A DNA stretch of 20,045 bases. Source: JADFQT01 sp047516825. Its GTDB lineage: Bacteria; Chloroflexota; Dehalococcoidia; Lucifugimonadales; UBA3495. Shown here in pieces: positions 1 to 6,495 of this stretch (within the stretch, counting starts at the first letter, position 1; every line of letters begins with the position of its first letter). A program made the translations under genes and the position numbers. The notes beneath the pieces are model-generated. The model did not search any database and was not told where the DNA came from. It was given only the letters and a program-made list of their open reading frames with translations. The DNA lies in assembly GCA_047516825.1 (NCBI GenBank), contig JAKZUA010000178.1, positions 1 to 20,045 of the forward strand, written 5' to 3'.

Positions 1-2
1 AG

Positions 3-77
3 TGGCTCCCCGGGTAGGATTCGAACCTACGACCTAGCGGTTAACAGCCGCCCGCTCTACCGCTGAGCTACCGGGGA
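3..77 (-). tRNA. tRNA-Asn (anticodon GUU)
   Basis: The reverse complement folds as a full cloverleaf. The 7-bp acceptor stem pairs TCCCCGG (71-77) with CCGGGGA (7-13). The discriminator is G and the 3' CCA is encoded (3-5). The D-arm has the usual AGCTCAGC...GGTAGAGC form, and the T-arm carries GGTTCGAATCC. The anticodon loop reads CTGTTAA, giving anticodon GTT (plus-strand 43-45), so it decodes AAC/AAU. A separate promoter lies upstream (141-169). No downstream end is visible because the gene reaches the left edge. Confidence 0.97.
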
Positions 78-88
78 ACAAGAAGACC

Positions 89-113
89 GGGGATCGGGAG
101 GACCGGGGGAGGG
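89..113 (+). other. Potential G-quadruplex motif in the tRNA-Asn leader
   Basis: Four G-runs (GGGG 89-92, GGG 96-98, GGGGG 105-109, GGG 111-113) are separated by loops of 3, 6 and 1 nt, which meets the usual G3+N1-7 pattern. The G-rich strand is the template strand for tRNA-Asn, so the effect, if any, would be on DNA rather than on the transcript. It is a sequence-pattern match only. Confidence 0.4.
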
Positions 114-140
114 AGCAGCCAGCCGCTACGAATCCTCCGG

Positions 141-169
141 ATTGTAGCACCTTGAGGTTAAGGTCTCAA
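141..169 (-). promoter_or_regulatory. Sigma70-type promoter of tRNA-Asn
   Basis: On the minus strand the -35 is TTGAGA (164-169) and the -10 is TACAAT (141-146), separated by exactly 17 nt. Each box has one mismatch to consensus. The predicted start near 134 gives a leader of about 57 nt before the tRNA 5' end at 77. The boxes are seen directly; activity is inferred. Confidence 0.75.
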
Positions 170-172
170 GGT
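149..172 (-). promoter_or_regulatory. HAIR-like inverted repeat over the tRNA-Asn -35 box
   Basis: This is a perfect 8-bp inverted repeat: ACCTTGAG (149-156) and CTCAAGGT (165-172) around an 8-nt centre. The core is CTTGA-N10-TCAAG, the same core and spacing as the repeat over the hsp20 -35 box at 964-985. The known HspR operator (HAIR) is CTTGAGT-N7-ACTCAAG, which has the same half-sites one nucleotide further apart. An HspR gene lies at 1992-2345. HspR binding here is inferred; a structural role in the transcript is unlikely because most of the repeat lies upstream of the predicted start. Confidence 0.45.
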
Positions 173-359
173 CGCTATCAGCCTAAAGTTTGACCATTCC
201 ACCCTGCGATCGAAAAGAGGGAGGGAGGGAGGAACAATTCGTATTAGCCAGGCCCTGGCCTGCTGCCCTGGCTTGTGGAGTCGGGAGTGCCGCGCGCTCA
301 GGAGATTACCGCGACGGCGGCTGGAACCAGCCAGCCCAGTGAGCTAATTCCTTGATGAA

Positions 360-386
360 CAAGGGGCCGCACGAAGCGACCCCTTG
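360..386 (-). terminator. Hairpin downstream of hsp20, probable terminator
   Basis: An 11-bp stem with one G-T wobble (arms CAAGGGGTCGC and GCGGCCCCTTG on the minus strand) encloses a 5-nt loop TTCGT. It begins 36 nt past the hsp20 stop codon. No clear T-run follows on either strand, so it is either an intrinsic terminator without a U-tract or a 3'-end protecting hairpin. Confidence 0.5.
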
Positions 387-422
387 CTGTGGATCAGGGT
401 GGTTACCAGATGCCCGCGGCGA

Positions 423-881
423 TTACTCCGATCCGCCCCTTGTGCTGACCTTGAGCCGCTTCACTTTCTTAGATTCCAATCTGGGAAAGCTTACAGTCAA
501 AACGCCGTTATCATAATGCGGACGGGCCTTATCCGCGTCGGCGGTTTTGGGCAGGCGCAGAGCACGCCGGAAAGAACCGGAGCGGCGCTCCTTCACCACG
601 TAGTCACCATCTTTCGGCCCTCCCGTTTCCCCGCTCTCTTTGGTAGAGCCTTTGATCGTCAAGATGTTATCCTCGACCGAAACCTCAATGTCGTCGGGGT
701 CGACTCCAGGCAAAGAAGCATGGACTACTATCTCCTCGCCCTCCCGAACAACGTCTACCGGAATCGCCCAGGTGTCAGGCTCACGCGACCCTTCCCATGT
801 GGGTAACCCGTTCCAAAATCGGTCCAATTCACCCCGCCTTCTCCGCATATCGTGGAAAGGATCCAAATGCCGCAGTACCAT
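423..881 (-). CDS. hsp20: Small heat-shock protein, Hsp20/alpha-crystallin family
   Basis: This is a 152-residue cytoplasmic holdase chaperone, the usual size for bacterial sHSPs. Family members bind unfolding proteins without ATP and pass them to ATP-driven chaperones. The alpha-crystallin domain spans about residues 39-146, with the strand SLPGVDPDDIEVSVEDN, an ILTIKG strand and the hallmark GVLTVSFPR near residues 126-134. The C-terminal IXI anchoring motif is not clearly present; the protein ends in a basic stretch, VKRLKV, and a short tail. The start is supported by AAGGAGGT at 889-896, 7 nt upstream of the ATG. The gene is divergent from the J-protein/HspR/ClpC run and has its own promoter with an HspR-like operator over the -35 box, so heat induction through HspR is the likely control. 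A hairpin follows the stop. Confidence 0.95.
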   Translation of the reverse strand: MVLRHLDPFHDMRRRRGELDRFWNGLPTWEGSREPDTWAIPVDVVREGEEIVVHASLPGVDPDDIEVSVEDNILTIKGSTKESGETGGPKDGDYVVKERRSGSFRRALRLPKTADADKARPHYDNGVLTVSFPRLESKKVKRLKVSTRGGSE

Positions 882-939
882 ACCTTTTACCTCCTTAAAG
901 TCAATTATTCAGTCAGGCGTATGGTCTATTGTTTTCCCG

Positions 940-972
940 ACTTGATGTTAATTATCATATATAACTTGATGT
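940..972. repeat. Direct repeat of operator half-site ACTTGATGT
   Basis: The 9-mer ACTTGATGT occurs at 940-948 and again at 964-972, exactly 24 bp apart. The second copy is one arm of the HAIR-like inverted repeat. The first copy overlaps the predicted hsp20 transcription start (near 947). It could be an accessory half-site for the same regulator or a remnant of a duplication. Confidence 0.5.
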
Positions 973-983
973 AGTCTTGTCAA
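954..983 (-). promoter_or_regulatory. hsp20 promoter
   Basis: On the minus strand the -35 is TTGACA (978-983, perfect) and the -10 is TATGAT (954-959, one mismatch), with an 18-nt spacer. The predicted start near 947 gives a leader of about 65 nt. The -35 box is embedded in the inverted repeat at 964-985, so a bound repressor would block polymerase. Confidence 0.75.
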
Positions 984-985
984 GT
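964..985 (-). promoter_or_regulatory. HAIR-like operator, probable HspR site
   Basis: This 22-bp inverted repeat has arms ACTTGA (964-969) and TCAAGT (980-985) around 10 nt. It overlaps the hsp20 -35 box and part of the spacer. It matches the outer bases of the HspR operator HAIR (CTTGAGT-N7-ACTCAAG), but the half-sites are one nucleotide closer. The hspR gene lies about 1 kb away in the divergent operon, which supports the assignment. The site lies roughly 85-106 nt upstream of the predicted J-protein transcript start, so it could also influence that promoter. Confidence 0.6.
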
Positions 986-1034
986 ATGCTGTAACCCTAT
1001 GAATGGTTTCCCTTATGACCAACGATACCTTAAC

Positions 1035-1063
1035 TTGACTAGCTCTGTCAGCCTAGGTATAAT
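1035..1063 (+). promoter_or_regulatory. Promoter of the J-protein/hspR/clpC operon
   Basis: TTGACT (1035-1040) and TATAAT (1058-1063) are separated by exactly 17 nt. The predicted start near 1070 gives a leader of about 29 nt. A CTTGA half-site (1034-1038) overlaps the -35 box, with only a weak partner (TCAGC at 1048-1052, N9), so direct HspR binding here is uncertain. No CIRCE element (the HrcA operator) was seen. Confidence 0.8.
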
Positions 1064-1098
1064 CGCATAGTTAGAATAACTTTTGGGGAAGTGGGGAC

Positions 1099-1989
1099 AT
1101 GCCCAACTACTACGAAGTTCTAGGGATACCTCGAACCGCCGACGCCCGCGAGATCCGCCAGGCCTTTCGCAAGCTGGCCCGCCAGCATCACCCGGACGTT
1201 AATCCGGGAGACAAGGGCGCGGAAGAAACATTCAAGCTAATCAACGAAGCGCATAGCGTTCTATCCGAAACCGATAGCCGACGGAAGTACGATCGCTACG
1301 GAGATAACTGGGCCCAAGCCGACCAGCTGGACCAGGCCGCGGGCCAGTCCAGAAGACAGCCCACCGGGCCCACCACTTTTAGCTGGTCTGCGCCCTCCAG
1401 CCAGGCCCCTCCCTCAACAACCGCCGGCGAGGCTGGCAACATCTTCGAACAGCTTTTCCGCAACATCGGCCAGGAGATCCGCCGCCCAGCTTCCACCGAA
1501 TACCCAGTAGCCCTGACGTTGGAAGAGGCCTTCCAGGGGGCCGGCAGGGTCATGGAACTCACCGGCGGCCGCCGCATCGAGGTTAAAATCCCGCCCGGGG
1601 TGGACAATGCCTCCAAGGTGCATATTCCAGCGGGGGGTGGCAAGGACGCTGGTTTCAATCTAGTAGTATCGGTCCGGACTCACCCAACCTTTCAACGCAA
1701 AGGAAGGGACCTGTATCGAGAGATAGATGTATCCCTGGAAGATGCCATTTTGGGCGCTGAGGTAACCGTTCCCACCCTGTCGGGCCGGGTTGCTCTGACT
1801 ATCCCGCCGGAAACCCAGAATGGCCAGCGCTTCCGCATGACGCGACAAGGGATGCCGGCGCTGAATCAACCGGGGGTTCGTGGGGACCTCTATACCACGG
1901 TGAGAGTGGTTCTGCCCACCGGGCTGACGACGGAGGAAAAGGAATTCATCCGGCGACTCAAGGAAAGTCGCGCTTCCAGAGGGGGTTAG
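1099..1989 (+). CDS. cbpA: J-domain co-chaperone without zinc finger (CbpA/DnaJ type II)
   Basis: This 296-residue Hsp40 co-chaperone would stimulate DnaK ATPase and deliver clients. The J-domain occupies residues 2-68, with the essential HPD at 31-33 and the helix IV sequence RRKYDRYG. The linker (about 70-130) is Q/S/T/P-rich rather than a typical Gly/Phe region. Two substrate-binding C-terminal domains follow from about residue 134 (ALTLEEAFQGA, VKIPPGV, DLYREIDVSLEDAILGAEV). The protein has no cysteine at all, so the DnaJ zinc finger is absent; length and layout match CbpA. GGGGAAG at 1085-1091 is 7 nt before the ATG. It is first in the operon and only 2 nt from hspR. In actinobacteria dnaJ and hspR are also adjacent; no dnaK or grpE is in this window. 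Whether it is the main DnaJ of the cell cannot be decided here. Confidence 0.92.
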   Translation: MPNYYEVLGIPRTADAREIRQAFRKLARQHHPDVNPGDKGAEETFKLINEAHSVLSETDSRRKYDRYGDNWAQADQLDQAAGQSRRQPTGPTTFSWSAPSSQAPPSTTAGEAGNIFEQLFRNIGQEIRRPASTEYPVALTLEEAFQGAGRVMELTGGRRIEVKIPPGVDNASKVHIPAGGGKDAGFNLVVSVRTHPTFQRKGRDLYREIDVSLEDAILGAEVTVPTLSGRVALTIPPETQNGQRFRMTRQGMPALNQPGVRGDLYTTVRVVLPTGLTTEEKEFIRRLKESRASRGG

Positions 1990-1991
1990 TT

Positions 1992-2345
1992 TTGGCTCAG
2001 GAAAATCCTTATCAACAGCAACCGTGCTTTGTCATCAGCATTGCCGCCCGCATGGTGGGCGTGCACGCTCAAACCCTGCGTTACTACGAAAGGGTGGGGT
2101 TAATCTGGCCGTCCCGCACCGGCGGCAGACAGCGGCTCTACTCGCCGGCGGATATCGAACGCCTACTTCGGATCAAGACCTTCACCGAAGAGATGGGCAT
2201 GAATCTGGCCGGCGCCGAGGTCGCCTTAAAATTGGTGGAGCGGATCGACGAACTGGAGAAGGAAGTGAAGCAGTTGACCGATGAGATGTCCCGTCTCCAA
2301 CTGCGGTTAAAGGCCAGGGCCCAGGGCGCGAAAGCTGATTCCTAA
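1992..2345 (+). CDS. hspR: Heat-shock repressor HspR, MerR family
   Basis: This 117-residue DNA-binding repressor has the MerR winged helix-turn-helix at about residues 12-80 (VISIAARMVGVHAQTLRYYE, then GGRQRLYSPADIERL), followed by a coiled coil (about 80-108) and no effector domain, which is the HspR plan. HspR proteins bind HAIR operators and release them when the chaperone is titrated by unfolded protein. The start is a TTG at 1992, preceded by AGAGGGGG (1978-1985) with 6-nt spacing. The next in-frame ATG would cut into the HTH. The gene lies 2 nt after the J-protein stop, so the two are probably translationally coupled. It is expected to repress hsp20, and perhaps its own operon, through CTTGA-N10-TCAAG sites (964-985, possibly 149-172). 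Nothing looks broken. Confidence 0.93.
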   Translation: MAQENPYQQQPCFVISIAARMVGVHAQTLRYYERVGLIWPSRTGGRQRLYSPADIERLLRIKTFTEEMGMNLAGAEVALKLVERIDELEKEVKQLTDEMSRLQLRLKARAQGAKADS

Positions 2346-2356
2346 AATTTACGGCC

Positions 2357-2371
2357 GCCCAACCCTTGGGC
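2357..2371 (+). other. Small hairpin between hspR and clpC
   Basis: The arms GCCCAA and TTGGGC around CCC form a 6-bp stem in the 84-nt hspR-clpC gap. No T-run follows, so it is more likely a processing or attenuation hairpin than a terminator, if it functions at all. No good promoter was found between it and clpC; a lone TACAAT at 2391-2396 lacks a -35 partner. Confidence 0.3.
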
Positions 2372-2429
2372 CGCGACCGAACGAACTAACTACAATCCGG
2401 CAGAGCAACGTTTCTCAAGGAGAACACGA

Positions 2430-4955
2430 ATGGTACTAAAACCTGAACGATTTACGGAGCAAGCCCAGGAGGTGCTGCACAATTCCCAAGAGCTGGTGCA
2501 TCAGCATCAGCACAGCCAGTGGGATGTAGAGCATATCCTCCTGGCCTTGCTGGAGTTGGAAGACGGCCTGCCTGGGGAGATATTCCGCGAGCTCGATATT
2601 TCTGTGGAGGCGTTGAAGGCGCGCTTGCTCCAGTTCCTGGACGCCGCCCCCAAGGTAGTGCAGGGGGCCAATCAAATCTACACCACCCCCAGGGTGCAGC
2701 GGCTTCTGGAAAATGCCCGGCAGGAATCGGAACGTCTGCGAGATGAGTTTATCGGGGTAGAGCACCTGTTTATCGGCGCGGTCATGGAACCCCAGGGTGA
2801 CGCTGCCCGGGTTATGAAGGAGTTTGGGGTCGACCAGGAGGGGATTTACCAGCCCTTATTGAAAATTCGAGGCAGCCATCGGGTGGATGATCCCCGAGCC
2901 GAAAGCCGTTACCGCTCCCTGGAGAAGTACACCGTCGACCTGACCAAGTTGGCGCGGGAGGGCAAGCTGGACCCGGTCATTGGCCGTAACGAAGAGATCC
3001 GGCAGGTTATGCAGACCCTGACCCGCCGGAAGAAGAATAACCCGGTGATCATCGGTGGAGCAGGCGTCGGCAAAACGGCCATTGCCGAGGGATTGGCGTC
3101 CCGGATAGTTTCGGGCGACGTGGCCAAATCGCTGAAAGGACGGCGGGTGCTCGCTCTGGACATGGGGGCTCTGGTGGCCGGCTCCAAGTTCCGAGGCGAG
3201 TTTGAGGAACGGCTCAAAGCGGTGGTGGATGAGGTAAAGCAGGCCGAGCGGGAGGTAATCCTATTTCTGGACGAGATTCACACCATGGTCGGCGCCGGGG
3301 CGGCGGAAGGTGGTATTGACGCCAGCAACCTGCTCAAGCCGGCACTGGCTCGTGGGGAGCTCCAATGCATCGGCGCCACCACCAGCGATGAGTACCGGCG
3401 TTACATCGAGAAGGACGCCGCCCTGGAGCGCCGCTTCCAACCTATTTTTCTGGAGGAGCCAACTGTCGAGGAAACGGTGGAGATTCTGCAGGCTCTGCGG
3501 CCCAGGTACGAGGCGCACCACAAGGTGAAGATCGACGATTCGGCGCTGGTTGCCGCCGCTCGCCTCAGCGATCGCTACATCGCCGACCGTCTTCTGCCCG
3601 ACAAGGCGGTGGACTTTATTGACGAGGCCGCTAGCAAGCTGCGCATAGATTCCGAGACTCTGCCCAGTGTCCTCGAGGAGAAGGAGAGCCGAATCCGCCA
3701 GTTGACAGACCAGGAAGAGGCGGATGCCCAGCGTTCGGAGTATGAGCGGGCCGCCCAGCTACGAACCGAGCGGGTCAAGCTGGAAGAAGAGTACGGCCAA
3801 GAGCGGCGGGAGCTCCAGGGAGAAAGTAAGATCGACATGGTGGTAGACGAGCTGGACATCGCCGAGCTGGTCTCTCGCTGGACCGGTATTCCCACCGGGC
3901 GGCTGCTGGAGAAAGAGGCGGAGCGGCTGGTCCATATGGAGGGCAATCTGCACGAGCGGATCATCGGCCAGGATGAGGCCGTGGTGGCCGTGGCTGAAGC
4001 GATTCGGCGCTCCCGGTCCGGTCTCGGCGATCCCAAGCGGCCCATTGGCAGCTTCATCTTCTTGGGTCCCACCGGTGTGGGCAAGACCGAGCTCAGCAAG
4101 GCCCTGGCGGGATTCCTCTTCGATGACGAGTCCAACATGGTCCGCATCGACATGTCGGAATATATGGAGAAGCACACCGTTTCGCGTCTCATCGGCGCGC
4201 CGCCAGGCTATATTGGCTACGACGAAGCCGGACAGCTTACCGAGGCGGTACGCCGGCGCCCTTACCGGGTTATCCTCTTCGACGAGATAGAAAAGGCCCA
4301 CCCGGATGTGCTGAACCTACTGCTGCAGATTCTGGAGGATGGGCGCCTAACCGATAGCCACGGCCGTACTGTGGACTTCCGTAATACCGTGATAATCATG
4401 ACCAGCAACCTGGGTACCGGCGACTTGCAGCGGCAACCCTTTGGGTTCCGGACTGACGGGAAGGATCGCGGCATGGACGAGCAGCAGCTAAGAAGCGCGG
4501 TAAACGACGCATTGAAGCGGGCTTTCCGGCCGGAGTTCCTGAATCGCATCGATGAAACCATCGTCTTCAATCCGCTGACCCAAGAGCAAATCATCCAGAT
4601 AGTGGAGCTGATGGTTCGGGAAGTGGGCCACCGCCTGGAGGAACGAGGTATCACCTTTGAGTTGACACCCGCAGGGAGCCGCTGGCTGGCGCAAGAAGGG
4701 TTCGATCCGGTGTACGGGGCGCGACCCCTGCGAAGGGCCATCCAACGCTTCCTGGAGAATCCCCTGTCCAAAGGCATACTTTCCGGAGAGTTCCAAGAGG
4801 GCGCCCACGTTGTGGTAAACGCCGCCGGATCCGGGCTCTCCCTATCCAAGGAGCAAGCCGGGGAGCAAGCCGGGGACCAAGACGGGGACCGGGCCGGGGA
4901 CCAAGACGGGGACCGGGCCGGAACCGAGCCGGCGCTCGCCGCCCTGTCGGCCTAG
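2430..4955 (+). CDS. clpC: ClpC-type AAA+ unfoldase (Clp ATP-binding subunit)
   Basis: This 841-residue Hsp100 hexamer would unfold proteins with ATP and probably feed them to ClpP. The double Clp N-domain covers about 1-145. AAA+ module 1 has Walker A GGAGVGKT (209-216), Walker B ILFLDE (277-282) and arginine-finger region LERRF (332-336). Module 2 has Walker A GPTGVGKT (546-553), Walker B VILFDE (614-619) and sensor-2 GARPLRR (763-769). The middle domain (about 415-465) is short, as in ClpC, not the long ClpB coiled-coil propeller. FGF at 671-673 sits where ClpC/ClpA/ClpX carry the [LIV]GF loop that docks ClpP, which favours a protease partner over a pure disaggregase. AAGGAG (about 2417-2422) precedes the ATG. 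It lies in the HspR operon, so heat induction is likely. The C-terminus (from about 800) is a low-complexity tail made by a 12-nt DNA repeat. It may be listed elsewhere as ClpB-like. Confidence 0.92.
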   Translation: MVLKPERFTEQAQEVLHNSQELVHQHQHSQWDVEHILLALLELEDGLPGEIFRELDISVEALKARLLQFLDAAPKVVQGANQIYTTPRVQRLLENARQESERLRDEFIGVEHLFIGAVMEPQGDAARVMKEFGVDQEGIYQPLLKIRGSHRVDDPRAESRYRSLEKYTVDLTKLAREGKLDPVIGRNEEIRQVMQTLTRRKKNNPVIIGGAGVGKTAIAEGLASRIVSGDVAKSLKGRRVLALDMGALVAGSKFRGEFEERLKAVVDEVKQAEREVILFLDEIHTMVGAGAAEGGIDASNLLKPALARGELQCIGATTSDEYRRYIEKDAALERRFQPIFLEEPTVEETVEILQALRPRYEAHHKVKIDDSALVAAARLSDRYIADRLLPDKAVDFIDEAASKLRIDSETLPSVLEEKESRIRQLTDQEEADAQRSEYERAAQLRTERVKLEEEYGQERRELQGESKIDMVVDELDIAELVSRWTGIPTGRLLEKEAERLVHMEGNLHERIIGQDEAVVAVAEAIRRSRSGLGDPKRPIGSFIFLGPTGVGKTELSKALAGFLFDDESNMVRIDMSEYMEKHTVSRLIGAPPGYIGYDEAGQLTEAVRRRPYRVILFDEIEKAHPDVLNLLLQILEDGRLTDSHGRTVDFRNTVIIMTSNLGTGDLQRQPFGFRTDGKDRGMDEQQLRSAVNDALKRAFRPEFLNRIDETIVFNPLTQEQIIQIVELMVREVGHRLEERGITFELTPAGSRWLAQEGFDPVYGARPLRRAIQRFLENPLSKGILSGEFQEGAHVVVNAAGSGLSLSKEQAGEQAGDQDGDRAGDQDGDRAGTEPALAALSA
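4848..4919 (+). repeat. 12-nt tandem repeat encoding the ClpC tail
   Basis: There are six units of 12 nt, consensus near GGGGANCAAGCC. The last four form two identical 24-nt copies (4872-4895 and 4896-4919). A degenerate seventh unit follows (4920-4931). The unit length is a multiple of 3, so the repeats encode a tetrapeptide G-[ED]-[QR]-[AD] (residues 807-830) without breaking the frame. Copy number could vary between strains by slippage. Confidence 0.9.
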
Positions 4956-4966
4956 GACGGGACATC

Positions 4967-5857
4967 ATGCCTGCCCCGGGCTTTACGCCTGCCATGGGAG
5001 GCTGCCAGAAAACCTTCGTGTCCCGGGGCGGGATCAAGGTCCATTACCTGGAGGCTGGTGAGGGTCCGGCGGTGCTCTTGGTGCATGGCCTGGGCACCTC
5101 AATGGTCACCTGGTATTGCAATATCGACGCCCTGGTTTCCGGCGGATACCGGGTTTTGGCTCTGGATTTGCCCGGACATGGCGACTCGGACAAGCCCAAA
5201 GACCTGAATTACGACCCAGCCGGTGCGGCGGAGCTGATCCGCCAGTTCCTGGTTGAGCTGGAGTTGGAGAGAGTCTCGCTGGTGGGTAATTCCGCGGGCG
5301 GCCTGGTGGCGGGCCTTTTCTCCCTGGCCTACCCACAGCAGGTTGAGAAACTGGTTCTGGTAGCTCCCGGGGGGCTGGGCCGGCACGTAACCTGGCTTCT
5401 GCGGTTCGCGTCCGTGCCGGTGCTCGGCGAGCTTTTTTATCAGCCCCGGCTGCAGAGCCCCGTGGCTCTGGCCCGGCGCATTTTCTTCCGTCCTCCTCCC
5501 ATTTGGGCGGAGGTTTTGCCGGAAATGGAACGAGTGAGAAACCTGCCTGGGAGCCGCCACGCCGCCATACAGTCGATTCGCTCCAGTGTAAACCTGCTGG
5601 GGCAGCGTAAGAAAAGCTATATTTTAAACCGGCTTCGGGATTTAAAGCGCCCGCTGCTAACAATATGGGGTGAGGAAGATTCGATTATTCCGGTTTCCCA
5701 GGCCGCGGCGGTCAAGCGAGCGTTACCCCGCAGCGTGACCAAGGTTATTCCTGAATGTGGGCACTGGCCTCAAATGGAGAAGGCAGAGCAGTTCAATAAG
5801 CTGCTGGTGCGATTCTTAGACGGCTCTCCTTCGGACACCAGCCCAGATAGCCCTTGA
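4967..5857 (+). CDS. Alpha/beta-fold hydrolase
   Basis: This 296-residue protein of the alpha/beta hydrolase superfamily is probably a cytoplasmic esterase-like enzyme of unknown substrate. The fold markers are the oxyanion-hole HGLG (40-43), DLPGHGDSDKP (67-77), the nucleophile elbow GNSAGG with Ser109, the acid in WGEEDSIIP (Asp238) and the catalytic His266 in ECGHW. The triad is therefore complete. A cap region with Pro/Arg-rich helices spans about 140-215. The chosen ATG lies 11 nt after the clpC stop with GGACGGGA just before it; an in-frame ATG at 4994 is an alternative that would drop nine residues. The gene is probably cotranscribed with clpC. Its stop overlaps a TTG start of the following broken gene (TTGA). 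The substrate cannot be told from sequence. Confidence 0.88.
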   Translation: MPAPGFTPAMGGCQKTFVSRGGIKVHYLEAGEGPAVLLVHGLGTSMVTWYCNIDALVSGGYRVLALDLPGHGDSDKPKDLNYDPAGAAELIRQFLVELELERVSLVGNSAGGLVAGLFSLAYPQQVEKLVLVAPGGLGRHVTWLLRFASVPVLGELFYQPRLQSPVALARRIFFRPPPIWAEVLPEMERVRNLPGSRHAAIQSIRSSVNLLGQRKKSYILNRLRDLKRPLLTIWGEEDSIIPVSQAAAVKRALPRSVTKVIPECGHWPQMEKAEQFNKLLVRFLDGSPSDTSPDSP

Positions 5858-6450
5858 TCCGGACGCTACCGAAGGTCCTTGCTCGGAGCCGTCACATCGA
5901 TTGGCGGCAGCCGGAAAATCGTCCGCGACTGGGGATTTTTCTGGCGGTTATTGGTGCAGCTTCCGCAGCCATACTATTACGCAACCATATTGCCCTGCAG
6001 CAGGCGGGTTACCTGGGCATAGCCTTGGTTGCCCTGCTGGCCAGCGGCAGCATGGTCCTGCCGGTTCCCCCCTGGCCACAGTCTGCGCCGCCATCGCTTT
6101 CCTAATACCCCTCTACGTTGAACTGGTGGCCGGCAGCGCGGAAACAGTCGGGGAGTTGCCCAGATACTTTCTGGGCTACAGCGGAAGGGGAGTAGTGGGC
6201 GAGGGGCGCATATCCCAGCGGCTGGGAACCTGGATGCGCCAGCGGGGACGGCTGCTGCTGTTTCTCTTGGCGTTCCTTCCCAACCCGGTCTTCCGACCTG
6301 GCCGGTGTGACCGCCGGGGCCCTGAGATAGCCGCTGGTGCGTTTCTTGGCGGTGGTGCTTGCCGGAAAGATACTGAAGTTGGTCGGCTTTGCTTATGCCT
6401 GCGCCTTTAGCGCGGATTGGCTGGTTCGTTTTTTCCCGGTTGGCCAATAG
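5854..6450 (+). pseudogene. Broken DedA/VTT-domain membrane protein gene
   Basis: Joining three segments gives about 199 codons of a multi-pass membrane protein like the DedA/VTT (SNARE-associated) family. Segment one (5854-about 6070) has a hydrophobic helix GIFLAVIGAASAAILL and the re-entrant start GSMVLPVPP. Segment two reads on from ATVCAAIAFLIPLYVELVAG through GELPRYFLGYSGR to FLPNPVF. Segment three continues DLAGVTAGALR, then after a stop PLVRFLAVVLAGKILKLVGF. The lesions are a 1-nt loss in the C-run 6067-6072, a 1-nt gain at 6293-6294 that restores the frame, and an in-frame TAG at 6328-6330. The final stop is TAG at 6448. The TTG start overlaps the hydrolase stop, so it was once part of that operon. 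A sequencing or assembly error could explain the shifts, less easily all three lesions. Confidence 0.82.
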
Positions 6451-6495
6451 AGATAACAGCCGACATAGAACGCCCGTAGGCGGACTCGGTGGTGG

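Larger units (their letters stand above)
78..422. other. Intergenic region between tRNA-Asn and hsp20
   Basis: No convincing protein-coding frame is seen in these 345 nt. The region holds the tRNA-Asn leader with a G-run cluster (89-113), the tRNA promoter (141-169) with an overlapping inverted repeat (149-172), and a purine tract of GGGA repeats (about 218-233). It also has a short palindrome GGCTGG-AA-CCAGCC (319-332) and a strong hairpin (360-386) just past the hsp20 stop. Between about 235 and 315 nothing recognisable was found beyond GGCC-rich self-complementary stretches. Confidence 0.6.

Noticed and set aside
1034..1053. HspR operator over the J-protein -35 box
   Set aside because: Only one CTTGA half-site is good. 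The partner matches 3 of 5 bases and the spacing differs, so it is not listed as an operator.
881..1098. CIRCE element (HrcA site) in the heat-shock intergenic region
   Set aside because: No TTAGCACTC-N9-GAGTGCTAA-like repeat was found.
2391..2396. Internal clpC promoter
   Set aside because: TACAAT is present, but no -35-like box occurs 16-18 nt upstream.
6328..6330. Amber codon recoding in the DedA-like gene
   Set aside because: TAG serves as the stop of several intact genes here (J-protein, clpC, rpoB, rpoC), and the same gene also carries frameshifts, so decay or sequence error is more likely.
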